From positions 1 through 64,000 of the forward strand of contig JAJXUT010000002.1 of the NCBI GenBank assembly GCA_021782655.1: a DNA stretch of 64,000 bases, given 5' to 3'. A program made the translations under genes and the position numbers. Shown here one piece after another: positions 29,827 through 40,079 of this stretch (position 1 is the stretch's first letter; each line of letters opens with the position of its first letter). The notes beneath the pieces were generated by a model. The model had not been told where the DNA came from and ran no database searches. It saw nothing but the letters and a program-made list of their open reading frames with translations. The DNA comes from Deltaproteobacteria bacterium (GTDB taxonomy: Bacteria > Desulfobacterota > Desulfobulbia > Desulfobulbales > VMSU01).

Positions 29827-30321
29827 ATGCCGATCTACGAGTTCTACTGCCAAGATTGCCACACCATCTTCAACTTTTTCTCCTCGCGGGTCAATACCCG
29901 CACCACCCCCGGTTGCCCCAACTGCCAGCGGTTGCTTAAGCGGCAGGTGTCGTTGTTCAGCACCGTGGGCCGGGCCAAGGAGGAGGACGCCGGGATGCCG
30001 GACATCGACGAGGGCAAGATGGAACGGGTGCTGGGGGATCTCGCCCGGGAGGCGGAAAATATCAACGAAGACGACCCCCGGCAGATGGCCCGGATCATGC
30101 GCCGCTTCAGCGAGCAGAGCGGCATGAACCTGGGAGACGGAATGGAGGAGGCGCTCCGCCGTCTGGAGTCGGGCGAGGACCCGGAGGCCGTCGAGCAGGC
30201 GATGGGCGACATCATGGAGGGCGAGGAACCCTTCGCGCTTAAGGCCAGCAAGGCCAAGGGCAGGGCGCGCTCAAGGCCGCGACGCGACGAGACCCTCTAC
30301 GAACTGCGGGAGGGGGTGTAA
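29827..30321 (+). CDS. FmdB-family zinc-ribbon protein
   Basis: MPIYEFYCQDCHTIFNFFSSRVNTRTTPGCPNC. Confidence 0.9.
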   Translation: MPIYEFYCQDCHTIFNFFSSRVNTRTTPGCPNCQRLLKRQVSLFSTVGRAKEEDAGMPDIDEGKMERVLGDLAREAENINEDDPRQMARIMRRFSEQSGMNLGDGMEEALRRLESGEDPEAVEQAMGDIMEGEEPFALKASKAKGRARSRPRRDETLYELREGV

Positions 30322-30326
30322 GCCAC

Positions 30327-31031
30327 TTATGCCGCCCGGAAACGGTAGCCAACCCCGGCCTCGGTCAAGATATAGTAGGGTCGGGAGGGGTCGTCCTCGA
30401 TCTTGTGGCGCAGGTTGCTGATGTTGACCCGCAGGACGTGGGGCTGCTCCAAGTGGCCGCTGCCCCAAATCTGTTTGAGTATCTGACGGTGGGTCATGAC
30501 CTTGCCGGCATGTCCGGCCAGCAAACGCAGCAGGTCGTATTCCGTGGGGGTAAGCTGAATATCCCCGCCCCGCACCGACACCAGCCGCCGCCCCAGATCG
30601 ATCTGTAAGTCGCCGATGGTCAGCACCGGCTCATCGGGTTGGGGCAACGCCCGCCGCAAGGCTGCCCGGATACGGGCCAAGAGCTCCGGGATGCCGAAGG
30701 GTTTGGTCAGGTAGTCATCGGCCCCGGCATCCAGGGCCCCCACCTTGTCGTCCTCCCGCTCCCGCACCGAGAGCACAATGACCGGGGTGGCCGACCACTC
30801 CCGCAGCCGCCTGATCACCTCCACCCCATCCATGTCGGGCAGTCCCAGATCAAGCAGGATGAGATCGGGACGGGCCGCCACCACCGCCGCCAAGCCCAGA
30901 CGGCCATTCTCCGCCACCTGCACGCTAAAGCCGCTGCCCGCCAGCACCGTCTCCAAGAAACGCTGGATGGCCCGCTCGTCGTCCACCACCAGGATGCGAG
31001 GTGGATTATCCTTGTTCCACTCGGGCGACAT
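30327..31031 (-). CDS. kdpE: KdpE response regulator
   Basis: OmpR-family REC+wHTH; directly after kdpD. Confidence 0.95.
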   Translation of the reverse strand: MSPEWNKDNPPRILVVDDERAIQRFLETVLAGSGFSVQVAENGRLGLAAVVAARPDLILLDLGLPDMDGVEVIRRLREWSATPVIVLSVREREDDKVGALDAGADDYLTKPFGIPELLARIRAALRRALPQPDEPVLTIGDLQIDLGRRLVSVRGGDIQLTPTEYDLLRLLAGHAGKVMTHRQILKQIWGSGHLEQPHVLRVNISNLRHKIEDDPSRPYYILTEAGVGYRFRAA

Positions 31032-33723
31032 GCGCCTTGCCCTCCTTTGCCGTCTGCTGTAACGGCAACTTGATAGTGATCTTTAATCCGCCGCCGGGGC
31101 GGTTTTCGGCCCGGATGCGACCGTGGTGGGCCTCCACCACCCCCTTGCAGATGGACAGTCCGAGGCCGGTGCCGCCGGCACCCTCCGGTATCGGGATGCG
31201 GTAGAATTTATCGAAGATGCGTTTGAGGTCATGCGGCGCCACCCCCGGCCCCTGGTCGAGCAGTTCTAGGCGCAGCCAATTCTCGTCGCTCTGGACGTTG
31301 ATGGTCAGGGGACTGTTGGCCGGCGAGTATTTCAGGCTGTTGTCCAAGAGGTTGACCAGCACCTGGGTCATCAACCCCATGTCCAGGGCTGCGATGGGCG
31401 AAGGCTGGGGCATGCCCACCTGCACCTTACGGCCGCCCAGGCGGTGCTCCAGGGCGGTGAGGGCGCAGCCCACCAGGTCTTGGATGTCGCAGTCCTCGAT
31501 CTTCAGGCTCATGGCCCCGGCCTCCAGACGGGTCATATCCAGGAGATTGCCGACAAAGCGGTTTAAGCGCTCGGCCTCGCCGCTGGCGGTGGCCAGGAGT
31601 TCCCGTCGAGCGGCATCCCCCATCAGCAGCTCGGCCTCGCCCCGGAAACTGGACAGGATAGCGCTGATGGTGGCAAGTGGCGTTCGCAGGTCGTGGGAGA
31701 TGGAGTTCAACAGCGCCCGTTCCAGATTTTCCCTGGCTTGCAGGATCTGGGCCTGCTCCGCCTGACGGGAAAACCGCACCCGTTCCAGGGCCATTGCAGT
31801 CTGACTGGCAAAGGCGTCGAGCAGCAGGCGGTGCTGCCGGGAACTGAAATCCTCCTCGTTCTCCAGCTTGATGGCCAGCACCCCCAGGGTGTTGACCGAG
31901 GTTTGCATGGGTAGATAGAGAAACTCCGCCGAACTCAGGGTGGCGGTGCCCCGGCCGGCGGCCTGCCGATTACGGAAGGCCCAGTCGGCCACCGCCTGTT
32001 CCTTGACGTCCAGGTGGACGCCATCGTCGGCCGCCATCACCTCCAGTTGCTCGCCCTCAGAGAGGAAGACCGCGAGGTCGGCGTTGACGCTCTCCTTGAT
32101 GTTACGGATCACCGCCTTCATGATGGCCACCGTGTCGGCCGCCACTGCCAGGTCCCGTGATAGATAGTAGAGACTTGCCGTCTGCACCTCGCGGGCCCGC
32201 AGGATATCGGCCCTTTCCCGTCCGGTAGCCACCAGGGTGCTGATCACCACCGCCACCACCAGAAAGCTGGCAAAGGTGACGAGGTATTCGGTGTCGGCCA
32301 CGGCAAAGGTCAAGAGGGGCGGCACGAAGAAGAAGTCGAAGGCCAGCACCCCGAGACAGGCGGCGAGGATGGCGGCGGAGCGCCCCAGGCGAACCGCCGC
32401 CAGAACCACGGCCAACAGATAGATCATCACCATGTTAGGCGGGCTGAGGAGCATTCGCACCAGCTCACAGATCAGCGTCGCGCCGCTGACCATGGCCAAG
32501 GCCGAGAGGTGCGCCGGCCAGGGGACGGGCTTCTTGAGCCGGGCCGGCATGGTCCGCCGCCGTTCGCCGGGCGCCATGCTCACCACGTAGACATCGATGG
32601 GACCACTTAAACGGATGATCTGATCGACGATGGGGGGCCTAAGCAGCTCGCGCCAGCGGGATTTGGCCGGCTTGCCCACCACGATCTTGGTTACGTGGTG
32701 GCGGACGGCGTAATCGATGGTCGCCTTGGGCACCGAGGTGGCGGTAACGGTTGCCACCTGGGCCCCCATGCTTTCGGCCAGCCGCAGGTCGTGCCAGATC
32801 CGCTCCCGGTTCTCCTGGACATGCCCGGTGTTGTCCGGGGTCTCGATATATACCGCGTGCCAGGAGGCCTTCATCTCCTCGGCCAAGCGCCGGGTGGTGC
32901 GCAAGAGTTTTTCACTAAACGGACTGCCGCTGATGCAGACCAGGAGCCGCTCCGCCACTGGCCAGGGCCCGGAGATGGAGCGGGTGTCCATGTAGGCCCG
33001 CATCTGACCGTCCACCCGGGCGGCCGCCCGGCGCATGGATAGCTCGCGCAGGGCAATCAGGTTGCCGGGCTGGAAAAATTTTTCCAGGGCCTGGCCGGCC
33101 TGGGCCGGCATATAGACCTTGCCGTCGGCCAGGCGCTCCAGGAGTTCGTCGGGCGGAATATCGACCAGCCTGATTTCGGCCGCCAGATCGAGGATGGTGT
33201 CCGGCACCGTCTCCCGCACCACCACCCCGGTGATCTGGGCCACCAGGTCGTTGGCGCTCTCAAAGTGCTGAACATTGACCGTGGTATAGACATCGATGCC
33301 GGCGGTCAACAGCTCGACCACGTCCTGCCAGCGTTTTTCGTGCCGGCAACCGGGGGCGTTGCTGTGGGCCAGTTCGTCCACCAGGGCGATCTCGGGCTTG
33401 CGGGCCAGGACGGCGTCGAGGTCGAGCTCTGCCAGTTGCACCCCCTGGTAGTCGATCATGGCCTTGGGCATAACCTCAAGCCCTGCGAGCAGGGCATCGG
33501 TCTCCGCCCGGCCGTGGGACTCAACATAGGCCGCCACCACGCCCCGGCCCTCCCGGTGGCGTTGTTGAGCCACCGCCAGCATGGCGTAGGTCTTGCCGAC
33601 CCCGGCGGCATAGCCCAGAAAAATTTTGAGCTTGCCCCTCTCGGCCTCGGCCTCCTCGGCCTGGGCCAGCTTCAGCAGGGCCTCGGGCGAGGGCCGATCT
33701 TCGTCATCGCTATATTTTTTCAT
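31006..33723 (-). CDS. kdpD: KdpD osmosensitive K+ sensor kinase
   Basis: KLKIFLGYAAGVGKTYAML Walker A-like, USP domain, four TMs, HisKA/HATPase. Confidence 0.97.
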   Translation of the reverse strand: MKKYSDDEDRPSPEALLKLAQAEEAEAERGKLKIFLGYAAGVGKTYAMLAVAQQRHREGRGVVAAYVESHGRAETDALLAGLEVMPKAMIDYQGVQLAELDLDAVLARKPEIALVDELAHSNAPGCRHEKRWQDVVELLTAGIDVYTTVNVQHFESANDLVAQITGVVVRETVPDTILDLAAEIRLVDIPPDELLERLADGKVYMPAQAGQALEKFFQPGNLIALRELSMRRAAARVDGQMRAYMDTRSISGPWPVAERLLVCISGSPFSEKLLRTTRRLAEEMKASWHAVYIETPDNTGHVQENRERIWHDLRLAESMGAQVATVTATSVPKATIDYAVRHHVTKIVVGKPAKSRWRELLRPPIVDQIIRLSGPIDVYVVSMAPGERRRTMPARLKKPVPWPAHLSALAMVSGATLICELVRMLLSPPNMVMIYLLAVVLAAVRLGRSAAILAACLGVLAFDFFFVPPLLTFAVADTEYLVTFASFLVVAVVISTLVATGRERADILRAREVQTASLYYLSRDLAVAADTVAIMKAVIRNIKESVNADLAVFLSEGEQLEVMAADDGVHLDVKEQAVADWAFRNRQAAGRGTATLSSAEFLYLPMQTSVNTLGVLAIKLENEEDFSSRQHRLLLDAFASQTAMALERVRFSRQAEQAQILQARENLERALLNSISHDLRTPLATISAILSSFRGEAELLMGDAARRELLATASGEAERLNRFVGNLLDMTRLEAGAMSLKIEDCDIQDLVGCALTALEHRLGGRKVQVGMPQPSPIAALDMGLMTQVLVNLLDNSLKYSPANSPLTINVQSDENWLRLELLDQGPGVAPHDLKRIFDKFYRIPIPEGAGGTGLGLSICKGVVEAHHGRIRAENRPGGGLKITIKLPLQQTAKEGKAHVARVEQG

Positions 33724-33741
33724 GGCTGTCTCGCCCAGAGG

Positions 33742-34314
33742 TTAGGGAGCTGCGAGGCTATCTAAGGCCAGATTAAGGCGCAGGACATTGACCCGTGGCT
33801 CACCCAGGAAGCCCAGCTCCCGCCCCTCCACCTGGGCGTCGACCAGCCGGGCCAGTTTTTTTACCTCCAGGCCCCTGGCCTGGGCCACCCGTGACACCTG
33901 CAGCATGGCCGAGGCCGGGCTGATATGGGGGTCGAGGCCGCTGGCCGAGGCCAACACCAGATCGGCCGGGAACGGTCGCGCTGCACCATGCCCCCGCAAG
34001 GTCTGTATCCGCTCCTCCACCTGCTCGAAAAGGACGGGATTAGTAGGGCCGAGATTGGAGCCGCCGGAGGCCAAGGGATTATAGGGGAAAGGGCTCGTTG
34101 CCGAGGGCCGGGGCCAGAAATAGCGTCTTTCCACAAAATTTTGGCCGATGAGGGCCGAGCCCAGGAGACGACCGCCCGCGTCAGCCAGCAGACTGCCAGC
34201 CGCCTGGCGCGGGAAGACGGCCTGGGCCAGGACGGTGACCACGGCAGGATAGAGGCCGCCGCAGAGGAAGGTGAAGATGATAAGGAGGCGAATGGCCGGT
34301 TTGCTATCTTTCAT
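33742..34314 (-). CDS. kdpC: K+-transporting ATPase subunit C
   Basis: FLCGGLYPAVVTVLAQAVFPRQAAGSL ... RPSATSPFPYNPLASGGSNLGPTNP ... ASASGLDPHISPASA. Confidence 0.96.
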   Translation of the reverse strand: MKDSKPAIRLLIIFTFLCGGLYPAVVTVLAQAVFPRQAAGSLLADAGGRLLGSALIGQNFVERRYFWPRPSATSPFPYNPLASGGSNLGPTNPVLFEQVEERIQTLRGHGAARPFPADLVLASASGLDPHISPASAMLQVSRVAQARGLEVKKLARLVDAQVEGRELGFLGEPRVNVLRLNLALDSLAAP

Positions 34315-34434
34315 GGGTATTCTCCAAAGTTTTTCTTAAGTTACATGTTGACCTAGCCTGGTCCGGTTAGACAATTGCAGCGTCGCTTGCTTGTGAGGAG
34401 CAACCGGTTTCCCTCTCCCTCGTCATTCCAGGCC

Positions 34435-36501
34435 TTACACCAGCACCCCTACCAGCAGGTCGATGGCCTTGATCCCCAAAAAAGGCGCGACCATGCCTCC
34501 CACCCCGTAGATCAGCAGGTTGTAGATCAAGAGCTTTTCCGCCGGCAGGGGCCGGAAGGCGGTTCCCTTCAGGGCCAGGGGCACCAGGGCTGGGATGACC
34601 AGGGCGTTGAAGATGACCGCTGACAGGATGGCGCTGTAGGGGCTGGCCAGATGCATGATGTTCAAGCCGCCCAGCTGGGGATAGATGGACAAGAGGGCCG
34701 CTGGCACGATGGCGAAATACTTGGCAATGTCGTTTGCGATGCTGAAGGTGGTCAGGTTGCCGCGGGTCATGAGGATCTGCTTGCCCACCATAACGATGTC
34801 TAGGAGTTTCGTGGGGTTGGAGTCCAGGTCGATGATGTTGGCCGCCTCGCGGGCCGGTTGGGTGCCGGTGTTCATGGCCACCGCCACATCGGCCTGGGCC
34901 AGGGCCGGGGCGTCGTTGGTGCCGTCGCCGGTCATGGCCACCATGAAACCGGCCTCCTGACTGTCCTTGATCAGGCGCAGCTTGTCCTCGGGCTTGGCCT
35001 GGGACAGGAAATCATCAACTTGAGCCTCGGCGGCGATGGCGGCGGCGGTCAAGGGGTTGTCGCCGGTGATCATCACCGTTTTTATCCCCATGCTGCGTAG
35101 CTGCCGGAAGCGCTCCTGGATACCGCTCTTGACAATATCCTTCAGGTTGACGACCCCGTAGATCTCTTGGTCCCGGCAGACCACCAGCGGTGTCGCCCCC
35201 TCCCGGGCAATCTTGTCCACCACGATTTCAAGTTCGTGGGGAATCGTGCCGCCCTGAAGTTTTACAAAGGCCACCAGGGAGTCGGCCGCCCCCTTGCGGT
35301 ATTTTTGGTCAGCGACGTTGATGCCGGACAATCTGGTTTCGGCGCTGAAGGCGATGCTCTCCACGCCTGCGGCTTGCCCCTCGTCGTGCAGGCCATATTG
35401 TTTTTTAGCCAAGGTCACGATGCTGCGGCCCTCCGGAGTCTCGTCGGCAAGCGAGGTCATGAGCGCCGCCTGGGCCACCTCCTGCTCCGTATGGCCGCCC
35501 ACCGGGATAAAGGCCACCGCCTCGCGGTTGCCGTGGGTGATGGTGCCGGTCTTGTCCAAGAGCAGGATGTTGACATCGCCTGCCGCCTCGATGGCCCGGC
35601 CGGAGAGGGCGATGACGTTCTTCTGGAAGAGGCGATCCATGCCAGCGATACCGATGGCCGGCAGCAGGGCGGCGATGGTGGTCGGCGCCAGGCAGACGAA
35701 GAGGGCCACCAGAACGGTCAGTGACACCGGGGTGCCCTGGCCAGCGGCCCTGACGCTGTAGATAGAGAGCGGGCTCATGTTGGCGCAGACCAGGAGGAAG
35801 ACCAGGGTCAGACTGATAAGCAGCACCTCCAGGGCGATCTCGTTGGGGGTCTTGCGGCGCTTGGCCCCCTCGATGAGTCCGATCATGCGGTCGAGAAAGG
35901 TCTCGCCCGGATTGGCGGTGATGCGGACGATGACGGAGTTGGCGATGACCTGCGTGCCGCCGGTGACGGCGCTGCGGTCGCCGCCCGACTCGCGGACCAC
36001 TGGCGCCGATTCCCCGGTCACCGCCGACTCGTTGACCAGGGCGGCCCCCAGCACCACCTCGCCGTCGCCGGCGATCATGTCGCCCGCCTCCACTAGGATA
36101 CAGTCGCCCTTCTTGAGCGCATTGGCGCTGACCACGGTGTGCGGGCGGCCAAATTCCGGCCGCTCCAGGCGTTTGGCCGTCACCTCGGTGCGGGCCTTGC
36201 GCAGGGAGGCGGCCCTGGCCTTGCCCCGGCCCTCGGCCAGGGCCTCGGCAAAGGTAGAAAAGAAAACCGTGAGCCACAGCCAAACCGAGACGGCGGCGGT
36301 GAACCAGACCGGGTCTTGGTTGGCGTGGGTGACGGAGAGGATGAAGGTGATCATGGTGATAAGACTGGCAATTTCGACGCAAAACATCACCGGGTTGCGC
36401 CACAGGGTGCGAGGATCGAGCTTCTTGACGGATTCTACCAGGGCGCCCCGGATCAACTCAGGGTTAAAGGCCGAGGTTGGTTGTTTGCTATGTTTGGGCA
36501 T
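34435..36501 (-). CDS. kdpB: K+-transporting ATPase subunit B
   Basis: P-type ATPase [45 protein letters not shown]. Confidence 0.97.
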   Translation of the reverse strand: MPKHSKQPTSAFNPELIRGALVESVKKLDPRTLWRNPVMFCVEIASLITMITFILSVTHANQDPVWFTAAVSVWLWLTVFFSTFAEALAEGRGKARAASLRKARTEVTAKRLERPEFGRPHTVVSANALKKGDCILVEAGDMIAGDGEVVLGAALVNESAVTGESAPVVRESGGDRSAVTGGTQVIANSVIVRITANPGETFLDRMIGLIEGAKRRKTPNEIALEVLLISLTLVFLLVCANMSPLSIYSVRAAGQGTPVSLTVLVALFVCLAPTTIAALLPAIGIAGMDRLFQKNVIALSGRAIEAAGDVNILLLDKTGTITHGNREAVAFIPVGGHTEQEVAQAALMTSLADETPEGRSIVTLAKKQYGLHDEGQAAGVESIAFSAETRLSGINVADQKYRKGAADSLVAFVKLQGGTIPHELEIVVDKIAREGATPLVVCRDQEIYGVVNLKDIVKSGIQERFRQLRSMGIKTVMITGDNPLTAAAIAAEAQVDDFLSQAKPEDKLRLIKDSQEAGFMVAMTGDGTNDAPALAQADVAVAMNTGTQPAREAANIIDLDSNPTKLLDIVMVGKQILMTRGNLTTFSIANDIAKYFAIVPAALLSIYPQLGGLNIMHLASPYSAILSAVIFNALVIPALVPLALKGTAFRPLPAEKLLIYNLLIYGVGGMVAPFLGIKAIDLLVGVLV

Positions 36502-36634
36502 GAAATTGTTACCCCCCTTAGGTGGCAGTGTTTAACTTAAAAGTTGTTCTTGACCCCCGTGCTCGCCATACGCGTGGGGGTAAGGGCAGATCTTGAGGTC
36601 ATTATCGGCGGGGTGCCCCTGTCCGCTCCTCCCC

Positions 36635-38419
36635 TTATCCTCCTCCCAGCATGGTCAGGTGCTCGACAATCGGCCCCATGGCCAGGGCCGGGAAAAAGGT
36701 CAGGGCCCCGACAATGAGGATTACCAATGTCAGCCAGATGGCGAACGGCGCCTTGTCGGTGGGCAGGGTGCCGAGGCTCGGCGGCACATATTTCTTGCCG
36801 GCCAGAGAGCCGGCCATGGCCAGTATGCTGATGGCTGGCCCATACCGGCCGATGAGCATGGCCAGCGCCCCCAGCAGGTTATAAAACGGGGTATTGCCGT
36901 TCAAGCCGGCGAAGGCGCTCCCGTTGTTGTTGGCCATGGAGGCAATGGCGTAGATGATCTCGGTGAGCCCATGGCTGCCGGGGTTGGCCATGGAGGCCAG
37001 GGCCTGCGGGGTGAGCATGGCGATGCCGGAGAGGATAAGCACCACGATGCCGGCAGTGAGGATGGTAATTATCGACATCCACATCTCTCGCACCTCGATC
37101 TTCTTGCCCAAATACTCCGGGGTGCGGCCGATCATCAGGCCCGAGACGAAGACGGCGATGATGGCAAAGGCCAGCATGGTGTAGAGCCCCGAGCCCACCC
37201 CGCCGAAGACGATCTCGCCGAGCAGGATCAGGCCCAGCGGCACCAGGCCGCCCAGGGGGGTGAGGGAGTCGTGCATGGCGACAACCGCCCCGCAGGAGGT
37301 GCCGGTGGTGGCCACGGTAAAGAGATTGGTAGCGGCCAGGCCGAAACGCAGCTCTTTGCCCTCCAGGTTCGGGCCCTGCATCCCGAGTTTGGCAAGCCCC
37401 GGATTGCCGTAGCTCTCGGCCCCCTGCAACACGCTAAAGGCCCCCATCAGCAAAAATAGCATGACGAACAAGAGCGCCCAGCCCTGGCGGGTATTGCCCA
37501 CCATGACCCCGAAGGTATAGGTGAGCGCCCCCGGGATGAGGAGGATCAGGAGGGTCTCCAGGAAGTTGGACAGCGGCGTGGGGTTTTCGAAGGGATGGGC
37601 CGAGTTGGCGTTGAAGAAGCCGCCGCCGTTGGTGCCGAGCTCCTTGATCGCCTCCTGGGAGGCCACCGGCCCCATGGGGAGGCGCACCTCGGAGACGTTC
37701 ACTGTCTCGGTCATCGCCTTGCCAGCCGCGTCGGTCATGGGATGGCCGGCGGCATCGACCTTGGCCTGCTGGTAGCTAAAAGGCTCCAAAAGGGTCACGC
37801 TCCGGTAGGGGCTAAAATTCTGGATTACCCCCTGGGAGACCAGGCCGAGGGCACTGATGAATGACAGCGGCAGCAGGATGTAGAGCACGCCACGGGTCAA
37901 ATCGACCCAGAAGTTGCCAATCTGCTCCGCCTTGCGGCGTACAAAGCCGCGGATCAGGGCAATGGCGATGGCCATGCCGGTGGCGGCGGAGACGAAGTTG
38001 TGTACGGTCAAGCCCGCCATCTGGGTGAGGTAGCTGGCTGCCGACTCGCCACTGTAGTTCTGCCAGTTGGTGTTGGTGACGAAGCTCACCGCCGTGTTTA
38101 AGGCCAGCTGCCAGGAGAAGTCTGGCAGCTGCTGCGGATTCAAGGGCAGCCGACCTTGGACAAGCAGCATGATGAAAAGTGCCGCAAACAGAGCGATATT
38201 ACAAAGAACCATGGCCCAGGCATAGCGTCGCCAGCCCATCTCTTCATCCCGGTCAACCCCGCCCAGACGGTAGATCAGGTTTTCGCAAGGCCCCAGCACG
38301 GGGGACAAAATGGTTCGCTCCCCCTGGTAGACCTTGGCCATAAATGTCCCCAACGGCTTGATCAGAGACAGCAAGACGACCAAGAAGAGGCTTGTTTGCA
38401 TCCATTCATACAGGTTCAT
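36635..38419 (-). CDS. kdpA: K+-transporting ATPase subunit A
   Basis: [59 protein letters not shown]. Confidence 0.97.
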   Translation of the reverse strand: MNLYEWMQTSLFLVVLLSLIKPLGTFMAKVYQGERTILSPVLGPCENLIYRLGGVDRDEEMGWRRYAWAMVLCNIALFAALFIMLLVQGRLPLNPQQLPDFSWQLALNTAVSFVTNTNWQNYSGESAASYLTQMAGLTVHNFVSAATGMAIAIALIRGFVRRKAEQIGNFWVDLTRGVLYILLPLSFISALGLVSQGVIQNFSPYRSVTLLEPFSYQQAKVDAAGHPMTDAAGKAMTETVNVSEVRLPMGPVASQEAIKELGTNGGGFFNANSAHPFENPTPLSNFLETLLILLIPGALTYTFGVMVGNTRQGWALLFVMLFLLMGAFSVLQGAESYGNPGLAKLGMQGPNLEGKELRFGLAATNLFTVATTGTSCGAVVAMHDSLTPLGGLVPLGLILLGEIVFGGVGSGLYTMLAFAIIAVFVSGLMIGRTPEYLGKKIEVREMWMSIITILTAGIVVLILSGIAMLTPQALASMANPGSHGLTEIIYAIASMANNNGSAFAGLNGNTPFYNLLGALAMLIGRYGPAISILAMAGSLAGKKYVPPSLGTLPTDKAPFAIWLTLVILIVGALTFFPALAMGPIVEHLTMLGGG

Positions 38420-38625
38420 AGGCATTCTCCACATACTCTTTCAGATGACGGGCTTGCGGCTGCTCTAGCCACTGTTTCGCCCATATCTAGCACAGTATAT
38501 ATAAAGATGGGCTCAATAATCACAGGAAAGTCATCAAGAAATCGTCAAGAGAGCGGTGGCGACAACTTCCCGCCGCCTCGACCTGGCGGCTTGACAGCCC
38601 CCCTGGAAAACGGTACATCGTGCCT

Positions 38626-40074
38626 ATGACCGCCAACGATCATCACCAAGGCCTGCTGCGGGCCATTCCCAAGGTTGACGAGCTGCTCGACTGGCTGACC
38701 AGCGAGGCGGCCCCGCCGCTTGCCGACCCCCTTAAGCAGGCCTCGCGCGCCTTGCGCAAGCGGGCAGTGCGCGACACCTTGGCCGCCCAGCGGCGGGCCA
38801 TCGGTGACGGCCTCCTGACCGACGCCGCCGCCCTCGACCCCGCCGCCCTGCTGCCCGCGATCGCCAGCCGACTGGCGGAACTCAACCGTCCCCACCTCCG
38901 GCCAGTGATCAACGCCACCGGGGTGGTGATCCACACCAACCTGGGCCGCTCGCCGCTGCCGGCCGAGGCCCTGGAGGCCATCCTGCGGGTGGGCGGCACG
39001 TATTCCAACCTGGAGTTCGATCTGGCCACCGGCGAGCGGGGCAGCCGCTACAGCCTGGTGGAGGAACTGCTCTGCGAGTTGTCCGGGGCCGAGGCCGGCC
39101 TGGTGGTCAACAACAACGCCGCCGCCGTGCTGCTCACCCTCTCCACCCTGGCCGCCGGGCGGGAGGTGATTGTCTCCCGCGGGCAGTTGGTGGAGATCGG
39201 CGGTTCCTTCCGCATCCCCGAGGTCATGGAACGTAGCGGCGCCAGGCTGGTGGAGGTGGGGGCCACCAACCGCACCCACCTGCGGGACTACGAGGCGGCC
39301 ATCGGCGAGCACACCGCCCTGCTGCTCAAGGTGCATACCAGCAATTACCGGATGATCGGCTTCACCTCCGAGGTGGCGCTCGCCGACCTGGCGGCCCTGG
39401 GGGCCAGGCACGGCCTGCCGGTAATGGAGGATTTGGGCAGCGGCTCCCTAGTGGACACGGCCCGTTTCGGACTGACCAAAGAGCCGACGGTTCGCGAGGC
39501 GGTGGCCAGCGGGGCCTCGGTGGTCACCTTCAGCGGCGACAAACTCCTAGGCGGCCCCCAGGCCGGGCTGATCGTGGGCCGGCGGGAGATCATCGACCGG
39601 ATCAAGAAAAATCCCTTGAATCGGGCGCTGCGGATCGACAAGTTCACCCTGGCGGCCCTGGAGGCGACCCTGCGGCTCTACCGGGACGAGGAGCTGGCCA
39701 TCGCCGCCGTCCCCACCTTGAGGATGCTGGCCCAAAACCGGCGGGAGATCGGCCAACGGGCCGCCCGGCTTAAGAGGCGGATTGGCGGCCAACTAAACGG
39801 CCGCTGCCAGATCTCGGTGGTGGATGTCGAATCAAGGGTGGGCGGCGGGGCGCTGCCGGAACAGGGCCTGCCCTCACGGGCCCTGGCCCTGCGTCCAGCC
39901 GGGATGAGCGTGGGTGAGCTTGAAAGTGGGCTGCGAAGGCTCACCCCGCCGATCGTGGGCCGCATCGAAGACGAGACCCTGCTCCTTGACCTGCGCACCG
40001 TGGCCGACCCGGAAGTCGGCCCCTTGGCCGCCGGCCTCCTGCGCTTCTTCGCCACCCCCCCCCAGAGAGACTAG
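38626..40074 (+). CDS. selA: L-seryl-tRNA(Sec) selenium transferase
   Basis: LLRAIPKVDELLDWL; VINATGVVIHTNLGRSPLP; SGDKLLGGPQAGLIVGR. Confidence 0.96.
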   Translation: MTANDHHQGLLRAIPKVDELLDWLTSEAAPPLADPLKQASRALRKRAVRDTLAAQRRAIGDGLLTDAAALDPAALLPAIASRLAELNRPHLRPVINATGVVIHTNLGRSPLPAEALEAILRVGGTYSNLEFDLATGERGSRYSLVEELLCELSGAEAGLVVNNNAAAVLLTLSTLAAGREVIVSRGQLVEIGGSFRIPEVMERSGARLVEVGATNRTHLRDYEAAIGEHTALLLKVHTSNYRMIGFTSEVALADLAALGARHGLPVMEDLGSGSLVDTARFGLTKEPTVREAVASGASVVTFSGDKLLGGPQAGLIVGRREIIDRIKKNPLNRALRIDKFTLAALEATLRLYRDEELAIAAVPTLRMLAQNRREIGQRAARLKRRIGGQLNGRCQISVVDVESRVGGGALPEQGLPSRALALRPAGMSVGELESGLRRLTPPIVGRIEDETLLLDLRTVADPEVGPLAAGLLRFFATPPQRD

Positions 40075-40079
40075 ACCCC

